Part shown: positions 1 to 7,998 of the stretch, one piece after another | Numbering within the stretch: position 1 is the stretch's first letter | How the letters are laid out: each line of letters opens with the position of its first letter | Assembly (NCBI GenBank): GCA_026004535.1 | Contig: BPJI01000007.1 | Coordinates: 1 to 15,840 of the forward strand | DNA: 15,840 bases | Reading direction: 5' to 3' | Origin: Candidatus Parcubacteria bacterium | Lineage (GTDB): Bacteria > Patescibacteria > Paceibacteria > UBA6257 > HR35 | Notes under the pieces: model-generated | What the model was told of the DNA's origin: nothing | What the model saw: the letters and a program-made list of their open reading frames with translations, nothing else | Database searches by the model: none | Position numbers and translations under genes: made by a program

Positions 1-248
1 ACTACCTGCAATTTTTTTCATTCAGTAAAGATTGTAAGTTTGAGTTTAAATTAAATAAAATGAACATCATTATCTTGGCATTGATTAACATGTTTTATTT
101 ACAAAAGATATTTATCAAAAAAACAACAAGTATTAACCCATACATTGAACATCTTTGCTGACACTAAATCTGAATAATTGGTAGATAAATCCTAAATTAA
201 TTAAATCGGATTTGTAAACAAATTATCTAATGAACTTTTGCCTCAGAA

Positions 249-282
249 TGCAAATAGATTGCACAATAAGAAAACACATTTG
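249..282 (+). promoter_or_regulatory. Operator and promoter candidate of the protease gene
   Basis: TGCAA-N5-TTGCA forms an inverted repeat whose right half reads TTGCACAA (259-266). Eight bases further on is CACATTTG (275-282), a near match to the Bacteroidota -7 box TAnnTTTG, 16 nt before the ATG at 299. The same right half, at the same 8-nt distance from a -7 box, occurs at 3487-3510. No good TTTG -33 box lies at the usual distance, so the inverted repeat may take its place as an activator site or act as an operator. A second, weaker promoter possibility is TTTG at 211-214 with AACTTTTG at 233-240 (18-nt spacing). I see nothing else in bases 1-248. Confidence 0.5.
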
Positions 283-298
283 CTGAAAAAAGAAAGTT

Positions 299-2071
299 AT
301 GATAACAAAATCATTTACCAAATTTGTTGTTGCATTAGGCATTTGCCTAGGATTGGCGGGATTTTATCAAAGTTGCTCAGTCAGCCAATCGGGCAAAAAT
401 GATTATTATGTTTTAAAATCCAATGAGAGGTTGATTCATCTTAAACACAAGAAAAACCGTAAAAATGGGAATTATGCCGACAAAATCCATTCCGGGAACA
501 TGGTTAAAATTCCTGTAAAAAATTTTACTCTTGATGATTTTGACTACGCTGTGTGTTCCATCGACACAACAATCTCTTTTTATGGACCGGGTCAAATTGG
601 GCAGCAAAAACGGTCGTCGCTCATATTGCAATATAGAGAAAAAAACAAATTGGAAAAACCAAATATCTTAAAAAAACAAAGATCATTACAAGTGCCGTTT
701 AAAGCCCAAAAACTAATCAAAAAAAGACCCTTAAAAACACAAAAAAAAGAAAGGGACGAAAATGAAATCGAAAAAAAATGGGAAAAATGTGGATTAAATT
801 ATCATACAGCATTAAAAAAAGTGAAAAAGTGGGGTTTTATGGGCTCCCATTATTTTTACAGCGGTAATTACTTTGCAGGAATATTAAATTTTATGTTGTT
901 TTTCATTACTTGCATGGGTATCATCGCCCTGACATTTGATCCTGCTTCTGCCTTCATAATAATTTTCTTTTACGGTGGAATTAATTTCTTATGGTGGCGA
1001 GTAGACGTAGGACGGGTCAAGAAAGGGGCTTTATATCCGCGTTGCTACACATCTCAACCAACACAACCTTCGAAACCTCAAAAAATTCTCCTAAATCCGG
1101 TGGTATTTTCCGGAAGCAAAGCCGACGGAACCCTGCAAATTGGATATGAGATCTCACCGATTATAAATACTTCCAATAGATATGATTTGTCTACCGGAAG
1201 AAGTTTTACGGTTTATGAAGAACTGCCCATCAATTGGGACATGTACGATCTAAACCGCCCGGCACTAGAAAAAAAGGCACTTGAATATTGCCAAAATTGG
1301 GGATATAGAGGATTTAACTTTTTTGAAAGCGTCAAACGCGAATGTATCAATTACGACAGCCAAAATAGAGTTTGCCGCCGTTATCGCTTTGTATACGAAT
1401 GCCAATGCACAGAAACTCCTGCCAATGCCGGACAAAACGAAGAAGGTAACGTTAACAATCAAATAAAATCGTTAGGAACCGGATTTTTGATCTCTTCTAA
1501 GGGTTACATTATTACAAACTATCATGTTGTGAGCGATGCGTCCGGACCGGACAAAATTGAAGTGTATGACAATTTCAAAAAAACAGTTTACAAAGCAAAA
1601 GTGATTGCCAAAGATATAAGAAACGACCTTGCTTTGATAAAAATAGAAAACGGCGAATTCACGGTGCCCGGCAGTCTTCCATACGGCATTTCAAGCAAAC
1701 AGGCAAGAGTTGGTGATGAAGTATTTGTGATTGGTTATCCTGATGCAAGTGTGTTAGGGACAGAACCGAAGTTTGTCGACGGTAAAATAAGCTCATTAAC
1801 CGGCGTCATGGACGATAATGCCACAATGCAACTGACAACACCCGTTTACCCCGGAAACAGCGGCAGCCCGCTTTTCGACAGTGACGGTAATATCATCGGA
1901 GTAATCAACGCAAAATATAAACCCGGCGACAACGTCTCTTACGCCATTAAGAAAACAGCATTGATTAACTTGCTTGAAGCCAATGGTATTGAGATTCCTC
2001 AAAATAACTCACTGAAAAATGTCTTAGCCTGCAGGACAAAATCGACAACATTAAAAAGTATGTTTACCTGA
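299..2071 (+). CDS. Membrane-anchored trypsin-like serine protease with TM2 module
   Basis: 590 residues. The N-terminus has a hydrophobic stretch (about 8-24) ending in Cys26, which could be a signal peptide or a relaxed lipobox, although the residues before Cys26 (YQS) fit poorly. Residues 110-165 are very rich in Lys. Residues 177-243 look like a TM2 domain: a WGFMGSHYFYSGNYFAGIL start, two hydrophobic spans (about 192-212 and 217-233), then a WWRVD segment. Residues 320-372 are a Cys/aromatic-rich segment of unknown role (YCQNWGY, then several Cys). Residues 388-565 are an S1C/HtrA-like trypsin fold with a complete triad: His409 (TNYHVV), Asp443 (NDLALIK) and Ser521 (PGNSGSPLF). There is no PDZ domain after it. 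The protease should therefore be active at the membrane; the side it faces and its substrate cannot be told. It is followed at 51 nt by the WYL regulator, probably in one transcript. The family call is firm; a defence role is inferred only from the neighbourhood. Confidence 0.85.
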   Translation: MITKSFTKFVVALGICLGLAGFYQSCSVSQSGKNDYYVLKSNERLIHLKHKKNRKNGNYADKIHSGNMVKIPVKNFTLDDFDYAVCSIDTTISFYGPGQIGQQKRSSLILQYREKNKLEKPNILKKQRSLQVPFKAQKLIKKRPLKTQKKERDENEIEKKWEKCGLNYHTALKKVKKWGFMGSHYFYSGNYFAGILNFMLFFITCMGIIALTFDPASAFIIIFFYGGINFLWWRVDVGRVKKGALYPRCYTSQPTQPSKPQKILLNPVVFSGSKADGTLQIGYEISPIINTSNRYDLSTGRSFTVYEELPINWDMYDLNRPALEKKALEYCQNWGYRGFNFFESVKRECINYDSQNRVCRRYRFVYECQCTETPANAGQNEEGNVNNQIKSLGTGFLISSKGYIITNYHVVSDASGPDKIEVYDNFKKTVYKAKVIAKDIRNDLALIKIENGEFTVPGSLPYGISSKQARVGDEVFVIGYPDASVLGTEPKFVDGKISSLTGVMDDNATMQLTTPVYPGNSGSPLFDSDGNIIGVINAKYKPGDNVSYAIKKTALINLLEANGIEIPQNNSLKNVLACRTKSTTLKSMFT

Positions 2072-2122
2072 TTATCATCAAATAATGTCTCAACGCTCAA
2101 ACCTGCCAAAATAAATAATACC

Positions 2123-3175
2123 ATGAATGAAACATTCTTTAAATTTGCTTTAAAAAAAATGCCGATCAATAAAAATGCATGGATACGTTATCTGACTCTG
2201 GACCGATGTTTTAGAAACACCGGCCGGAAATATTATATCGATGATTTAGTTGATGCCTGCAACGAAGCTTTGTTGGAAGAAAATCCAAATTCATCAGGTA
2301 TAAAAAAAAGACAAATTTTCAATGACATCAACTACATGCGAAGTTCAGATGGCTTCAGTGCCCCCATAGAAACATACAACTACAATAACAGAAAATATTA
2401 CAGATACGAAGACACATCATTCAGCATTTTACAAGCACTCCTCCCACAAAACATCATAGAAATATCAAAAGAACTACTTGGATTCCTTGTTCAAATAGAT
2501 GGCCTCGCCCCCATGGAAGAAATCCATAACAAACTCCCGGATTTACTCAAATACTATAATATCAAAAAAAGAGAACCTTTCGTAGAATTTGACTTTAACT
2601 TCGATTATGAAGGACTAAAAAATTTTTCCCCCATATTCATTGCCATAGCCAACAAGCAAGTAATGAAAATAAAATACTTTTCATACAACAAAAAGAAAGA
2701 ATTTGAATACATTTTTCATCCGCACTACCTCAAAGAATACAGACATAGATGGTATGTAATAGGATATAACGAAACAGAAAAAGAAGACCACTATGTACTC
2801 GGACTGGAAAGAATGATTGCAATTGACACACTGCCCGATGAACAATATATTGAACCTTCCGAAGATTACAAAGAGTACTTCTATGACATCATTGGTGTTA
2901 CCAAAGAAAAAAACAAAAAGCCGCAAAAAATAATTCTGAAAGTACATCCCGAATTTGAAAAATATATCATTACCAGGCCATTTCATCCCTCCCAAAAAAA
3001 TAAACACCACGACAACAAGGGCTGGCGGGAATTAGAACTCCATCTTATCATCAACGAAGAATTCATCAACCATCTTATGCCCTACATACATTACCTAAAA
3101 ATAGAAAGTCCACAGGAACTCAAAGATAAAATACGGCACAGATTGAACGAAGGATTAAAACTTCTTAAAAAATAA
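2123..3175 (+). CDS. WYL-domain transcriptional regulator
   Basis: 350 residues with the usual layout of this class. The N-terminal part (about 15-95) fits a winged helix-turn-helix; it begins with a segment around NAWIRYLTLDRCF and has a KKRQIFNDINYM segment. The middle (about 100-165) is a linker. The WYL domain (about 168-237) has the signature HRWYVIGYN at 208-216 and a conserved Arg at 230 (LGLERMIAID). The C-terminal WCX-like part (about 268-347) contains HPEFEKYI and WRELELHL. WYL proteins are ligand-sensing DNA-binding regulators; relatives such as CapW/BrxR control defence loci. The gene lies between two copies of the same operator-like repeat (249-266 and 3474-3494), so it is the natural candidate to bind them, but that is inference. 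No terminator-like hairpin follows the stop. Confidence 0.85.
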   Translation: MNETFFKFALKKMPINKNAWIRYLTLDRCFRNTGRKYYIDDLVDACNEALLEENPNSSGIKKRQIFNDINYMRSSDGFSAPIETYNYNNRKYYRYEDTSFSILQALLPQNIIEISKELLGFLVQIDGLAPMEEIHNKLPDLLKYYNIKKREPFVEFDFNFDYEGLKNFSPIFIAIANKQVMKIKYFSYNKKKEFEYIFHPHYLKEYRHRWYVIGYNETEKEDHYVLGLERMIAIDTLPDEQYIEPSEDYKEYFYDIIGVTKEKNKKPQKIILKVHPEFEKYIITRPFHPSQKNKHHDNKGWRELELHLIINEEFINHLMPYIHYLKIESPQELKDKIRHRLNEGLKLLKK

Positions 3176-3473
3176 AACCACTTTGTCTCACACAGTTATT
3201 CCCTGAACATCCATAAAAAGTCAGTTTCCGTCAATACTCTTCCATTGCTCTATGCACAAACATTCATTTGCATGCACACACTCAGTTTTTGTAAATGGAA
3301 TACACTAACATCGTCTATTATTATTCAACTCTCTTTCTCTAACAATCCCACAATATCCTGTCTTAAAGAATTCTTTCCGAACACACATTCATTTGGTATC
3401 GAATAAAATCACTCATGCTTTGATAATACTTCAAAACAATCCGCTACTTCACTTTTTCAACAAATAAATTTTG
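3176..3473. other. Non-coding spacer of about 300 nt
   Basis: I find no convincing gene on either strand. The stretch is rich in C and T on the + strand and contains two exact copies of ACATTCATTTG (3260-3270 and 3385-3395), 125 bp apart. An 8-bp palindrome TGCATGCA (3269-3276) overlaps the first copy. They may be chance in AT-rich DNA, or weak sites for the regulator that binds the downstream inverted repeat. Confidence 0.4.
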
Positions 3474-3510
3474 TTGTGCAAAATCATTGCACAAAGGCAA
3501 AATACTTTTG
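3474..3510 (+). promoter_or_regulatory. Perfect inverted repeat next to a -7 box
   Basis: TTGTGCAA (3474-3481), five bases, then TTGCACAA (3487-3494) form a perfect 8-bp inverted repeat. Eight bases later TACTTTTG (3503-3510) matches the Bacteroidota -7 consensus TAnnTTTG exactly. The gene start at 3531 follows after 20 nt. The nearest TTTG upstream (3470-3473) is 29 nt from the box, too far for a normal -33 element, so the repeat occupies the -33 region. This suggests control by a dimeric regulator. The arrangement is shared with 249-282. Confidence 0.7.
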
Positions 3511-3530
3511 TCGTTGAAAATTTTACAGCG

Positions 3531-3755
3531 ATGACATGGACATTTCTCATCATACTCATCATCTTATTGCTATTCTTAAAATTCATGATTTACGCAGGAT
3601 TGCAACCATTCCGGTACAACCATTCATTTTCCACTACCGGAAAAATTTCAAACAAAGCAAATAATGAATCTGCTTCAAACAATTTTCAAAAAACAAACGA
3701 AAAATCAGATAAAAAATTTTTTATGAATATCTACGATAAAATAAATGGATTGTAA
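3531..3755 (+). CDS. Small single-span membrane protein
   Basis: 74 residues from the ATG at 3531. A longer reading from TTG at 3471 would start inside the inverted repeat and contain the -7 box, so the internal ATG is the better start. Residues 3-21 are a strongly hydrophobic membrane span (TFLIILIILLLFLKF), followed by a polar tail rich in Ser, Asn and Lys. I do not recognise a family. The 3' end overlaps the start of the following PLD-like frame by 11 nt, which suggests translational coupling and a joint function, perhaps tethering or guarding the PLD protein at the membrane. Confidence 0.6.
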   Translation: MTWTFLIILIILLLFLKFMIYAGLQPFRYNHSFSTTGKISNKANNESASNNFQKTNEKSDKKFFMNIYDKINGL

Positions 3756-4489
3756 ATGTCTGAAAAAACTTCAAGAAAAACTTTCAAAATTCAAAGGGAA
3801 AAAACAAAAAGAAACATTTACAAACGACGATGATGACAAAAACATATTCCATCAAATAGAAGAAGAAAATGAATCAAAAAATACATATCACAACTTCTCT
3901 TTTACATCAAAAGAAAAAATAACAAACAACACAGAAATATCTGAAAACAGAAATACACATCATTTTTCATTTGAACAAAATGAAAACACAAACGAAAATA
4001 CCATCAATGAAAATGAACAACAGCATTACCACAAAAATACCACCAATGATTTCATAAACGACAATTTCAAATTTTCTGGCTCTGCTTTTAATCAATACCA
4101 CCATTCAAAAAAACATACCATAAACTCAACAATAAATTTCAATATGAACGACCTCTACATCAATAATAACCTGAAAAGAGAAATTCGTCCTGCAATAGTC
4201 AATCTAATCAGAAATGCAGAGTCCGAAATCATATTTATTGCCTATCGCTTCACAGACCTCTATCTAATAAGCGAGTTTGAACAATTCCTGCAGAAAAAAT
4301 CATCTAACAAAGTATATATTGCATTAGACATTACAAGAAAAGACGAGTGCGACAATGATTATACAATCGATACAATTTCAGAATTCAATGAACTGTCAAA
4401 AAAATATCCTTCATTTTTATCTATCAGAACAATTGATACACCTTAATTACATGAAAAAATGACGATTAACCAAAATTTTACTTGAACAC
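3745..4489 (+). pseudogene. Phospholipase D-like gene cut short before its HxK motif
   Basis: The open frame gives 233 residues and stops at 4444-4446. Residues 1-135 are low complexity, rich in Asn, His, Glu and Thr. From about residue 140 it resembles the N-terminal half of a PLD-like fold: LKREIRPAIVNLIRNAESEI, then IFIAYRFTD and a KVYIALDI strand. In this family the next element is the catalytic HxKxxxxD/N motif. Reading through the TAA in the same frame gives LHEKMTINQNFT before a TGA at 4483-4485, which places an H-x-K motif directly after the stop. No GSxN-type second half follows. I read it as a broken gene. It could still give a truncated, non-catalytic protein, or the stop could be a sequence error. 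Confidence 0.55.
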
Positions 4490-4514
4490 TTACCCTCCCA
4501 CCCAATATTCTTCT

Positions 4515-4577
4515 TATGCCACATTCAATAAAATTATTCATTAAATTTGAACCACTAATTCCGTTAAAGCGGAATTA
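4515..4577 (+). promoter_or_regulatory. Promoter candidate and leader hairpin of the Zorya-like cassette
   Basis: TAAATTTG (4542-4549) matches the TAnnTTTG -7 consensus. A weak -33 candidate, TATG at 4515-4518, lies 23 nt upstream. Right after the box, TAATTCCG (4556-4563), a 6-nt loop and CGGAATTA (4570-4577) form a perfect 8-bp stem. It sits where transcription would begin, about 57 nt before the zorA start, and has no clean T-run after it. It could be an operator for a dimeric repressor, a 5' stabilising hairpin, or a weak terminator that shields the cassette from upstream reading. Confidence 0.4.
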
Positions 4578-4634
4578 TTAGATTTTAATAACGAAAACCT
4601 AAAGAAAAAATACTAAAATTCTAAAAATTTTTTT

Positions 4635-6071
4635 ATGGAAATAACCACATGGATTTATCTAACATTTTTTGGATGGGCAATATTCTCAGCATATTATATT
4701 AGAAAACTATGGAAATCCAAAGACACAAAAGATATAAACTTCTATCTTTATGACTTAATTCCCTCTGTTTTTACAACATTGGGGATTTTAGGAACATTTA
4801 TTGGGATTTATATTGGATTACAAAAATTTGATGTTAATGATATTACAAACAGCATACCATCATTGCTGAATGGTTTGAAAACATCTTTTTTTACCTCTAT
4901 TTTGGGTATTTTTTTGTCAATAATTTTTAACAAAATATCAAAACATGTTTTGTATTTAGTGGAAAAAAATGCACCATCCAAACCCACCGACGAACTAGCC
5001 GCACTGCAGGAAATAACATCATTGCTTAAAGAATTCAAAGATCAAAGTAATAAAAATTTTCAATTACTTAATCATTCAATTATTGGTGATGCGGATAATA
5101 CTTTATCAACACAACTTATCAAAATTAAAAATAAGTTCATTGACATAGAGACAAAATTTGATGAACAATATGATATTTTGAAAAAAATGCAACAATCTCT
5201 TGGTGGAGATACTGATACAAGTTTGTTGACGCAAATGCAGAAAATACGAGCCGAACAAAATGATTCCTTTAAGGAAATTATACAAAAGATCGTTTTGATT
5301 GTGAATACAATGAACAGGAATAATGAATTAATTGCAGCAAAATTTCAAGAGTTCTCACAATTACTAGCCAAAAATAATACAGAACTGCTTGTTGAAGTAA
5401 TGAAACATGCTACCGAAGAATTCAACAAACATATGTCTGCAATTGTTGAAAAACTCGTACAAGAAAATTTTGAGGAACTTAATAAGAGTGTTCAAAGAAT
5501 GAATCAATGGCAACAAGAAAACAAGGATATGATTGAAAAATTAACCGAGCAATTTAGAAAAGTATCTAATGATTTCGCTATCGCCTCTCAGTCAATCAAA
5601 GAGATTACAGCAAACACAAGTAAATTAACAGATGAAAATAGTCATTTGTCAAGATTAGTTAAAGAACTTCAAAAAGTAATGATAGATGACACTAAGTTCC
5701 AAGATATAGTTACTAAATTAACTTTAACCATAGAAACACTTAAAGAGAATACAGAATCGTTTGACGAAACTACAAATAAATTAAATGAATGGGTAAAAAA
5801 ACAAATGAACTTTACAGATAGCGTCGCAAAACTATTGGCAAGATTAGAAGAAATAGAAAAAATTAAAGATATTAATGAGATATTTTGGGCAAATACAAAA
5901 AAACAATTAAATGAAGGAGTAGCAATCATAGAAAAAGCTAATCAAAAATTAGCCGATGATTTAGAAAATATCAACACTGAATTTTATGAAAGATTGAATG
6001 TTACACTACAAAACTTAGATGAATTAATTCAGAGAATTATCATGAATTATGATAGAAATTTCAAAAAGTAA
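4635..6071 (+). CDS. zorA: ZorA-like MotA/TolQ/ExbB-family motor protein
   Basis: 478 residues. Membrane segments are visible at about 5-22, 42-64 and 80-102. The motif PSVFTTLGILGTFIGIYIGL (43-62) is the TLGxLGTFxGIxxGL signature of ZorA and its MotA/ExbB relatives. Residues 110-478 are a long helical, coiled-coil tail rich in Lys, Glu, Asn and Gln. The tail contains a repeat with an exact 40-residue period (148-165 and 188-205; GDxDxxLxTQ then KI). In Zorya, five ZorA subunits form a proton channel around a ZorB dimer, and the ZorA tail projects into the cytoplasm and transmits the phage signal to the nuclease part. The length is nearer to the short ZorA of type II systems than to the long type I protein. 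zorB follows after 6 nt. Confidence 0.85.
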   Translation: MEITTWIYLTFFGWAIFSAYYIRKLWKSKDTKDINFYLYDLIPSVFTTLGILGTFIGIYIGLQKFDVNDITNSIPSLLNGLKTSFFTSILGIFLSIIFNKISKHVLYLVEKNAPSKPTDELAALQEITSLLKEFKDQSNKNFQLLNHSIIGDADNTLSTQLIKIKNKFIDIETKFDEQYDILKKMQQSLGGDTDTSLLTQMQKIRAEQNDSFKEIIQKIVLIVNTMNRNNELIAAKFQEFSQLLAKNNTELLVEVMKHATEEFNKHMSAIVEKLVQENFEELNKSVQRMNQWQQENKDMIEKLTEQFRKVSNDFAIASQSIKEITANTSKLTDENSHLSRLVKELQKVMIDDTKFQDIVTKLTLTIETLKENTESFDETTNKLNEWVKKQMNFTDSVAKLLARLEEIEKIKDINEIFWANTKKQLNEGVAIIEKANQKLADDLENINTEFYERLNVTLQNLDELIQRIIMNYDRNFKK

Positions 6072-6077
6072 TTAGAT

Positions 6078-6818
6078 ATGTTCAATAATAAAAAAATCAG
6101 TAAGAATAGTGAGAATAACTGGGTTTCATTCTCGGATATCATGACTGGACTAATGGTAATTTTCATGTTTATTGCAATCTCTTATATAATGGAAGTTCAA
6201 AAAAAACAAAAAGAAAGAGATATAATATTCGAAGAGTTTAAAGCTACTAAAGAAGAACTTTATGCAGAATTAAAAAATGAATTCAAAGATGACTTTAAGC
6301 AATGGGATGTAGAACTTGATAAAGATCTATCCATCAAGTTTACTAACCCAGAAGTGTTGTTTGAATCCGGACAAACATTCATTCGTCCATACTTTGCGAA
6401 GATCCTTGATGATTTTCTTCCAAGATATTTCAATATCTTATTACAAGAAAAATACAAAGATAAAATTGCAGAGGTAAGAATTGAAGGACATACAGATACA
6501 GTTCCCGCATTAAAGTTCGACCCAGACCCATATATCGGAAATGTTATCCTATCTCAACTCAGATCAGCACAAGTTCTAAAATACCTCAGAAATATGGATT
6601 ACTATAAAAAACTATCCAAGCAAGATGTTATGAGAATTCAGTTTTGGTTAACTGCAAATGGGCTCTCTTATGGGCGTACTTTGGACGATAACAAAACATT
6701 AACCGCAATCTCTGGAAAACCAATAAACAATACTTACTCCAGACGTGTAGAATTCAGAATAATTACCACAAGTGAAAGCTTAATAGAGAGAGTTCTGAAA
6801 GAAATGAAAAATAACTAA
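6078..6818 (+). CDS. zorB: ZorB-like MotB/OmpA peptidoglycan-binding stator partner
   Basis: 246 residues. After a short cytoplasmic N-terminus comes one membrane span (about 17-38), SFSDIMTGLMVIFMFIAISY, whose Asp20 sits where ZorB and MotB carry the proton-binding Asp. Residues 39-75 are a charged helical linker. Residues 85-235 are an OmpA-like domain, with VRIEGHTDTVPA at 133-144, LSQLRSAQVLKYL at 158-170 and SRRVEFRI at 221-228, the usual peptidoglycan-contacting elements. It should anchor the motor in the cell wall and sense envelope disturbance on infection. It lies between zorA (6 nt) and the HNH gene (1 nt), a tight operon. Confidence 0.85.
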   Translation: MFNNKKISKNSENNWVSFSDIMTGLMVIFMFIAISYIMEVQKKQKERDIIFEEFKATKEELYAELKNEFKDDFKQWDVELDKDLSIKFTNPEVLFESGQTFIRPYFAKILDDFLPRYFNILLQEKYKDKIAEVRIEGHTDTVPALKFDPDPYIGNVILSQLRSAQVLKYLRNMDYYKKLSKQDVMRIQFWLTANGLSYGRTLDDNKTLTAISGKPINNTYSRRVEFRIITTSESLIERVLKEMKNN

Positions 6819-6819
6819 C

Positions 6820-7644
6820 ATGTTATATAAATTTGAAAAATTAAATGAGCAGCTCAATAAATGGAATTTCCCAAAAGATATAAGTAAAAGTAAATTTAAA
6901 GTTATTAAAGATGTTGAATTTAAAGATGCATATTTATCAGGAGCAATTTCAATAGAAGACAACGGAATTTATTTTAATTACTACGGTAAAAAACTCCCTG
7001 GATATGTATTCATTAAAGAACCATATATTTCCGATAAAAAATATTACCCAAGATTTCATATCAAAAAATGTCAAGTTATTCAACAATTTATTAGCGAAGG
7101 ACGATTTAAAGAAAGATACGTTTGGTCAAACTCGAATGTGAACGACCTTATAGACATGACTACAAGAGAAATTTACCCAAACATGGTGCTTAAATTATGC
7201 GGATATTGTAAAAACGAACTTCTAAACAGTGATTTAGGTACAATTAATACAACTGAAGATTTCTTTAAAAAAACAAGCAACCTTAAATCTATTGATATTA
7301 AAGGTTATGCTTTCGAGCAAGAGAAAATAAGCAAAACTTACAGAGAGATGAAAAATTATACATGTGAGTCATGTGGAATTTCACCAAAAAATAAATTTCA
7401 CAAAAGATATTGGCACCTTCATCACAAAAACGGAGACAAAACTGACAATCGGTTAGAAAATTTAGAGTGCTTATGCATATTATGCCATAGTTTCAGAGAC
7501 GAGAGGCACCAGGAAAACTTTAAGAAAAAAAGATTACGAAGTGAGTTAGATAACTTTGTTAAGAATTACAGAGATGAATTACTTAAAAACTCAAACTCCT
7601 TTTTGAATAGATATGACAATACCTTTAATAATTTTCAAAAATAA
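6820..7644 (+). CDS. zorE: HNH nuclease, ZorE-like effector of type II Zorya
   Basis: 274 residues starting one base after the zorB stop. Residues 1-120 are a domain I do not recognise, with a YYPRFHIKKCQVI segment. A lone CxxC pair (Cys127, Cys130) follows. Residues 178-228 are a zinc-type HNH nuclease: Cys182 and Cys185, then WHLHHKNGDKTDNRLENLEC with His201/His202 and Asn214, then Cys219, Cys222 and His223. This is the complete His-Asn-His metal site with its structural zinc pairs. The remaining 45 residues are a charged helix. Type II Zorya is defined as ZorA, ZorB and an HNH protein (ZorE), and this position and fold match. The call as ZorE rests on context and HNH motif; I cannot compare the full sequence. 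Confidence 0.75.
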   Translation: MLYKFEKLNEQLNKWNFPKDISKSKFKVIKDVEFKDAYLSGAISIEDNGIYFNYYGKKLPGYVFIKEPYISDKKYYPRFHIKKCQVIQQFISEGRFKERYVWSNSNVNDLIDMTTREIYPNMVLKLCGYCKNELLNSDLGTINTTEDFFKKTSNLKSIDIKGYAFEQEKISKTYREMKNYTCESCGISPKNKFHKRYWHLHHKNGDKTDNRLENLECLCILCHSFRDERHQENFKKKRLRSELDNFVKNYRDELLKNSNSFLNRYDNTFNNFQK

Positions 7645-7907
7645 AAAAATTATCTGAAAACAACGAGAGAATTTACTATTTATTCCTCCACAAATCCGAA
7701 ATAGAAAAAATATCACACAAAAACAATCTGCAAAGAGATGCCAACGAACACCAACATACCATGGAAAAAATTAAATCCGCTCAAATCAACAAAGAAACCA
7801 TCCATTCCATCCTTCAAAATCTAAATTCATACAACAAAAAAATAGACCGCATCATTAACAACAACGACAACCAAGATTCCAACAATGATATTGAAATCAT
7901 CAGCTAA
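7632..7907 (+). pseudogene. Orphan open frame, probably the 3' end of a broken gene
   Basis: The frame is open from 7632 to the TAA at 7905-7907 and overlaps the end of the HNH gene. The first ATG is only at 7761 (48 residues from there). The translation is clearly protein-like and helical: NNERIYYLFLHKSEIEKI, later MEKIKSAQINKETIHSILQN, then an Asn/Asp-rich end. It uses C-ending codons (ATC, AAC, TCC) like the PLD-like gene and cas6 and unlike the Zorya genes. The simplest reading is the tail of a gene whose front was removed or displaced by the Zorya cassette, possibly the PLD-like gene at 3745. A 48-residue peptide from 7761 cannot be excluded. Confidence 0.4.
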
Positions 7908-7998
7908 ACAAAAACCCAACTCAAATACCATACAATCCCTGAGCCCTTCTCTGTATTCACCCTCATATCTTATTTTAAAAAAACATCGAAAAAACAAT

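Noticed and set aside
2681..3010. 109-residue minus-strand open frame opposite the WYL gene
   Set aside because: Phe/Val-rich composition is what the reverse complement of a Lys/Glu/Asn-rich gene gives; no family features.
3471..3530. TTG start that would lengthen the small membrane protein to 94 residues
   Set aside because: It lies inside the inverted repeat and before the -7 box, so it would not be on the transcript; the ATG at 3531 directly precedes the membrane span.
4475..7650. Target-site duplication flanking the Zorya cassette
   Set aside because: Only short A/T stretches such as AATTTT are shared by both sides; nothing beyond chance, and no transposase or integrase gene is present.
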